A stretch of DNA of 9,038 nt from positions 2,090-11,127 of the forward strand of contig DFBF01000266.1 in the NCBI GenBank assembly GCA_002367285.1, given 5' to 3'. The DNA comes from Rhodobacteraceae bacterium UBA3087 (GTDB taxonomy: Bacteria > Pseudomonadota > Alphaproteobacteria > Rhodobacterales > Rhodobacteraceae). The notes beneath the pieces were generated by a model, which had not been told where the DNA came from, ran no database searches, and was given only the letters and a program-made list of their open reading frames with translations. The number at the start of each line of letters is the position of its first letter. Position 1 is the first letter of the stretch. A program made the position numbers and the translations under genes. Below, piece after piece: positions 6,267 through 9,038 of this stretch.

Positions 6267-7432
6267 TGGCCCACATTCTGACGCTGAACTCGGGCTCGTC
6301 CTCGATCAAATTCGCTGTGTATGCAGCGGGTGCGCCCCCGGTTGAACAACTGCGTGGCCAGGTCGAAGGCCTGGGGGAGACGCCCGGTATAACACTCAAA
6401 GCGCAGGGGCGCACGGTGCTGGAGCGTGCCCTGTCCCCAGATGAGGGCGCGGATCATGCCGCAGCCCTGACCACCATTCTGAGCGCGCTGGATGAAGCCC
6501 GCCCGGACACGCAGATCACCGCCATTGGCCACCGGGTGGTGCATGGCGGCCCGGATCTGTCGGCGCCAATTGTGCTGGATGACGCCCGGATCACGACGCT
6601 GGAAAAACTGATCCCACTGGCGCCGCTGCACCAGCCCGCCAATCTGGCCGGCATTCAGGCCGCGCGCGCCGCATTTCCGCGGGCCGTTCAGGTCGCCTGT
6701 TTTGACACCGCTTTTCACCGCGCCCACCCTTGGGTCGCCGACACCTATGCCTTGCCGCATGAATATTACGACGAAGGCATTCGCCGCTATGGCTTTCATG
6801 GGCTGTCCTATGAATACGTCTCGGGCAAGCTGGCCGAGATCGCGCCGGATCGGGCCCGGGGTCGGGTGATCATCGCGCATCTGGGCAATGGGGCCTCCAT
6901 GTGCGCCATTCGCGATGGCCATTCCATTGGCTCGTCGATGGGGTTCACCGCGCTCGACGGGCTGCCAATGGGCACCCGCTGTGGTCAGCTGGACCCGGGG
7001 GTCGTGCTGTATCTGATGGCGGAAAAGGGCATGTCGGCGGATCAGATCGAAACGCTGTTGTACCGCCAATCCGGGCTGAAAGGCCTGTCGGGTCTGACCC
7101 ATGACATGCGGGCACTGGAACAGGCCGACACGCCCCGCGCCCGCGGCGCAATCGAATATTTCGTCAGCCGCGTTCGTCGCGAAATCGGCGGACAGGCGGC
7201 GTTGTTATCCGGGGTTGATGCGCTGGTGTTCTGTGGCGGGATTGGCGAAAACGCGACCTCGGTACGGGCGTCGGTCTGTCTGGGGTTGGATTTTCTGGGC
7301 ATCCGGATCAACCCCGCCCGCAACGCAGCTGGTGAACAAGAAATTTCCGCCGCCGACGCGGCCACGAAAGTCTTTGTCATTCGCACGGATGAAGAACAGA
7401 TGATCGCGCGCCACACCGCAGCCTTGCTCTAG
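6266..7432 (+). CDS. ackA: Acetate kinase
   Basis: Transfers phosphate between acetyl phosphate and ADP, making acetate and ATP, and works in reverse for acetate uptake. The 388 residues match the family length. Seen: LNSGSSSIKF (7-16), GHRVVHGG with Arg90 (88-95), FDTAFH with Asp147 (146-151), RRYGFHG (173-179), HLGNGAS (205-211), GLPMGTRCGQLDPG with Arg238 (232-245), GLSGLTHDMR (273-282), FCGGIGENA (322-330) and the C-terminal RTDEEQMIARHT with the expected catalytic Glu. The common PLHNP reads PLHQP (120-124), a variant I believe occurs in related taxa. The ATG at 6266 overlaps the preceding stop as TGATG, so translation is probably coupled; the in-frame TTG at 6233 would only extend into the upstream gene. 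The stop (7430-7432) overlaps that of the convergent DUF2218 pseudogene. Confidence 0.97.
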   Translation: MAHILTLNSGSSSIKFAVYAAGAPPVEQLRGQVEGLGETPGITLKAQGRTVLERALSPDEGADHAAALTTILSALDEARPDTQITAIGHRVVHGGPDLSAPIVLDDARITTLEKLIPLAPLHQPANLAGIQAARAAFPRAVQVACFDTAFHRAHPWVADTYALPHEYYDEGIRRYGFHGLSYEYVSGKLAEIAPDRARGRVIIAHLGNGASMCAIRDGHSIGSSMGFTALDGLPMGTRCGQLDPGVVLYLMAEKGMSADQIETLLYRQSGLKGLSGLTHDMRALEQADTPRARGAIEYFVSRVRREIGGQAALLSGVDALVFCGGIGENATSVRASVCLGLDFLGIRINPARNAAGEQEISAADAATKVFVIRTDEEQMIARHTAALL

Positions 7433-7710
7433 GCGTTCCAGGCCATCGTTTCGACCCCCTCGCGAAAGGCAAAGCGAACCAGGTGCCGATCGATCACATC
7501 CTTGGCCCTAGCCTGTGCCGCAGCATCGGCCAGTTGAAACTGCACGGTCAGGCGGTCAGCTTTCGCCAGCATTTCGGCCCGACCCCAGTCGAACTGACAA
7601 TATCCACTGTCGCCATCGGTCCCGGTGTCGATCTTGTGGCCAAAGTGTCTGCACAGCTGCGCAATTTATTTTGCACCGTTTGTAGTTTGAAATGTTCCGA
7701 CAAGTGTCAT
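7429..7710 (-). pseudogene. DUF2218 domain protein with an in-frame stop codon
   Basis: Not visible as a single open frame. On the minus strand ATG 7710-7708 follows AGGAAGG (7719-7725) at eight bases and encodes MTLVGTFQTTNGAK, then TAA (7668-7666), then in the same frame IAQLCRHFGHKIDTGTDGDS, YCQFDW, LTVQFQLADAAAQARAKDVI and HLVRFAFREGVETMAWNA before TAG (7431-7429). The total of 93 codons, the QLCRHFGHK and RFAFRE motifs and the 'ADAAA...DVI..HL' helix match DUF2218, a small family of unknown function. Relatives carry Tyr before the QLC-type motif, so TAC/TAT to TAA is the likely change. Everything else looks undamaged, suggesting a recent single-base lesion or a single base error. It converges on ackA, sharing the bases CTAG. 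Confidence 0.82.
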
Positions 7711-7850
7711 GAGCGCCGCCTTCCTGATTGAAATGGTCAGGTAAGGCGCGGCGGCGGTAATCTCATCCTTGTGACATGCGGGTGCGTCGCACAGGTCATG
7801 GCCCCGTGAATGACGGCCTGCCCCCGGTGCGGCAATTTGAAGGGTCTTCA

Positions 7851-7888
7851 TCCGTCGCAAGGTTGATTAGGTTTCCGTAACCGACGGA
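7851..7888 (+). promoter_or_regulatory. Inverted repeat overlapping the cytochrome c ribosome site
   Basis: TCCGTCG (7851-7857) and CGACGGA (7882-7888) are perfect 7-bp inverted arms 24 bases apart, with a further GTT/AAC pairing (7862-7864 with 7879-7881) inside. The right arm covers the first bases of the ribosome site GGAGGGGAG (7886-7894). The fold could partly hide the ribosome site in the mRNA, or the arms could be a protein site. The rest of the 7711-7901 divergent region shows a single TTGAT half-site (7863-7867) but no complete Fnr-type box and no clear sigma-70 promoter. Confidence 0.35.
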
Positions 7889-7901
7889 GGGGAGAACAGA
7901 A

Positions 7902-8525
7902 ATGCGCATGATGGCCATCGGGGCGATTGTCCTGGCGTCAATCGGCTGGGCCCAGGCAGAGGACAGTGAAGATATCACAGGCTTGATGGAAGGCAGGTGT
8001 TCGCATTGCCACGGCGATGCCGGAGAGGCCTCCAGCATGATTTACCCACGCTTGGCCGCGCAAAACCGGGTCTATTTGGAAAAACAACTGCGCAACTTTC
8101 GGGATGGGGCGCGGGTCAGCGATGTCATGAATGATATGGCCGCGGACCTGACCGACAGCCAGATTGCCGCATTGGCCGAGTTCTTCAGCAAGCAGCCTGT
8201 CGAAACCCACCGCGTTCGGGCGTCCAAACAGTCCCTGGAAGCGGTCGGGTACTATATCTATCACGAAGGCAACGCGTATGAACAAATTCCGGCCTGTAGC
8301 GATTGCCACGGGGAATTTGGCGCCGGTGACGAAGACCTGCCACGCCTTGCCGGTCAGCACCGGAACTATGTTGTGGAACAGCTGACGGCTTTTGACGAAC
8401 GCACCCGCACCAACGATTCTGCGATCATGCATTCCATCGCCAAGCAGCTGACAGAGCTTGAGGTCAACGCGGTGGCTCTTTACGTGAGCGGATTGGGTGA
8501 GGAGGTTCAGGAGGCCGGGAACTAG
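7902..8525 (+). CDS. Periplasmic di-haem cytochrome c (c4/c553-like)
   Basis: A 207-residue exported electron carrier. A short signal peptide (MRMMAIGAIVLASIGWAQA, cleavage expected after residue 19) is followed by two similar cytochrome c domains. Domain 1 has CSHCH (C33, C36, H37) and domain 2 has CSDCH (C132, C135, H136), both followed by PRLA and a Y-x-x-x-Q-L motif. Aligning the domain ends places Met76 and Met176 as the likely sixth ligands. This repeat pattern is that of cytochrome c4, which feeds terminal oxidases; the physiological partner is not shown by the neighbours. A strong ribosome site GGAGGGGAG (7886-7894) lies seven bases before the ATG. It is transcribed divergently from the DUF2218 pseudogene, and no lesions are seen. 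Confidence 0.92.
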   Translation: MRMMAIGAIVLASIGWAQAEDSEDITGLMEGRCSHCHGDAGEASSMIYPRLAAQNRVYLEKQLRNFRDGARVSDVMNDMAADLTDSQIAALAEFFSKQPVETHRVRASKQSLEAVGYYIYHEGNAYEQIPACSDCHGEFGAGDEDLPRLAGQHRNYVVEQLTAFDERTRTNDSAIMHSIAKQLTELEVNAVALYVSGLGEEVQEAGN

Positions 8526-8681
8526 ACGCCACACCCTTCTTTACACACGCACATCGCGTCAGGCGGGCCGATAGAGGCATTCGTAGGTCTGGGACCGCGA
8601 GAGCCGTACGGAAAAGGCCTTGTGTCCCACCATGTGTCATACTTTACTTTTTGAAGGCCAAGTCTCTGATCTAGAGGGAAA
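8526..8681 (+). other. Gene-poor spacer between cytochrome c and the tRNA-Cys remnant
   Basis: No supported gene. A minus-strand mini-ORF (8559-8633, 24 residues, MVGHKAFSVRLSRSQTYECL...) ends in a protein-like tail and might be the 3' scrap of a lost gene, but it has no clear ribosome site and I recognise no family. No strong terminator follows the cytochrome stop. Confidence 0.4.
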
Positions 8682-8730
8682 TGGAGGCGAGTATCGGAAA
8701 CGAACCGGTGTACACGGATTTGCAATCCAT
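8682..8730 (-). other. 3' half of tRNA-Cys (GCA) with CCA, likely att site
   Basis: Read on the minus strand, this begins at the anticodon stem and loop (TTGCAAA, anticodon GCA, plus-strand 8719-8725). It continues through a 4-base variable loop, a T arm (8693-8709), the acceptor 3' strand ACTCGCC (8686-8692), the Cys-specific discriminator T (8685) and an encoded CCA (8682-8684). No matching 5' half (acceptor GGCGAGT or D arm) exists in the preceding minus-strand bases. Two changes would harm a real tRNA: T instead of the invariant A58 in the T loop, and a C-A mismatch in the T stem. A 3' tRNA half starting at the anticodon stem and ending at CCA is the classic scar of integrase-mediated insertion, so this is called an attachment-site remnant. 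The tRNA match is seen; the integration history is inferred. Confidence 0.85.
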
Positions 8731-8768
8731 TGTATTTCATCACAAAAGCGAATATTTTTGGCAATTAA

Positions 8769-8809
8769 TGTATCAGGATATTTGGCGAACAAGACACGAA
8801 CCTGATACA
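8769..8809 (+). promoter_or_regulatory. 9-bp inverted repeat before the replication-like gene
   Basis: TGTATCAGG (8769-8777) and CCTGATACA (8801-8809) are a perfect inverted repeat with a 23-base spacer, so the arm centres lie 32 bases (about three helical turns) apart. The right arm ends 23 bases before the ATG at 8833. Position and geometry suit a paired operator for a phage or plasmid repressor, or an excision/integration arm-site near the att scar. Function is inferred. Confidence 0.5.
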
Positions 8810-8832
8810 CTCGTTTTGGTAGGCTCAAAGCC

Positions 8833-9038
8833 ATGAGCGGCATTGCGGTGATCTGGGCCGCCAACGTCAAGGGATTGAAATCCGCCGCCAAGATTTGTGC
8901 TGATCCAGCTGGTCGATGTCCACAACAAAGAAACCGGCCAGTGCAACCCAAGCGCCAAGCGCCAAGCGGCTGGCGGATGAAGATACTGAGAAAATTTTTG
9001 CCGCCTATCCGCCCGACCGTTTGCGCGGCAAAGCAGCC
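8833..9038 (+). pseudogene. HTH phage/plasmid replication-like protein, broken and running off the window
   Basis: ATG 8833 (weak GGTAGG at 8818-8823) opens MSGIAVIWAANVKGLKSAAK. One extra base at about 8891-8897 then shifts the frame to IVLIQLVDVHNKETGQCNPS (or FVL...). This is the common start of small helix-turn-helix proteins of phages and plasmids (of the form 'tekLvLiaLAdh.n..G.c.PS...LA'). A perfect 7-base tandem duplication AGCGCCA (8951-8957, 8958-8964) shifts it again; collapsing it restores AKRLADE, which runs directly into DTEKIFAAYPPDRLRGKAA, resembling the C-terminal region of such proteins. The HTH recognition part is therefore probably deleted. At least three lesions occur in 206 bases. 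Its place just inside the tRNA-Cys scar supports a mobile-element origin. The family call is recalled and not searched. Confidence 0.55.

Noticed and set aside
5339..7102. 587-codon minus-strand open frame opposite pta and ackA
   Set aside because: Opposite two fully intact, motif-complete enzymes; no domain or ribosome site of its own.
7666..7668. Recoding (stop read-through) at the DUF2218 TAA
   Set aside because: TAA is the stop codon least prone to recoding, no downstream stimulatory structure is evident, and nearby genes are pseudogenised.
8559..8633. 24-residue minus-strand ORF as a small protein gene
   Set aside because: No convincing ribosome site or known family; kept only as a note in the spacer entry.
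8637..8951. 104-codon minus-strand ORF across the tRNA scar
   Set aside because: Translates the tRNA-Cys fragment and inverted repeat; no domain and no ribosome site.
1..9038. CRISPR array, transposase or defence system
   Set aside because: I saw no regularly spaced repeats, no DDE or serine/tyrosine recombinase motifs, and no nuclease, toxin or helicase genes in any frame I could interpret.

Overview
The window looks like chromosomal DNA of a Rhodobacterales (Roseobacter-group) alphaproteobacterium. It is GC-rich, and its gene order is the acetate-metabolism layout I associate with that group: acs, a zinc-type adenylate kinase, a DUF4212/VC_2705-type sodium:solute symporter pair, a CBS-DUF294 protein, a membrane-anchored 3'-5' exonuclease, a MaoC-phosphotransacetylase fusion and acetate kinase. 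The taxonomic call rests on recalled protein similarity and was not searched.

Layout. 1-1424: the C-terminal part of acetyl-CoA synthetase, joined by a TGATG overlap to adenylate kinase; both frames are intact. 1492-4716: a decayed block. DUF4212, the symporter, CBS-DUF294 and the exonuclease can all still be recognised in the right order, but every one is broken by frameshifts, nonsense codons, internal deletions, a deletion fusion or a micro-inversion. 4875-7432: an intact MaoC-phosphotransacetylase gene overlapping an intact ackA. 7429-7710 (minus): a DUF2218 gene with one in-frame stop codon. 7902-8525: an intact exported di-haem cytochrome c. 8682-8730 (minus): the 3' half of a tRNA-Cys gene ending in CCA, most likely an attachment-site scar. 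Beyond it lie AT-richer DNA, a 9-bp inverted repeat and a broken phage/plasmid-replication-like gene running off the window end.

Working together: Acs (ATP to AMP) with Adk (AMP salvage) is the high-affinity acetate activation route, and Pta-AckA is the reversible low-affinity route. The transporter and signalling genes that usually accompany acs are dead here, so acetate entry must depend on another carrier or on diffusion.

The most notable signal is the contrast between intact and broken genes. About 4.6 kb of intact frames show no lesions, although they contain 7-C and 8-G runs. About 3.8 kb of decayed genes show at least a dozen. This looks like real, selective pseudogenisation (host restriction or relaxed selection) rather than random sequencing error, though a misassembly of the 1.4-4.7 kb block cannot be excluded from sequence alone. 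I did not find a convincing new defence or other undescribed system.
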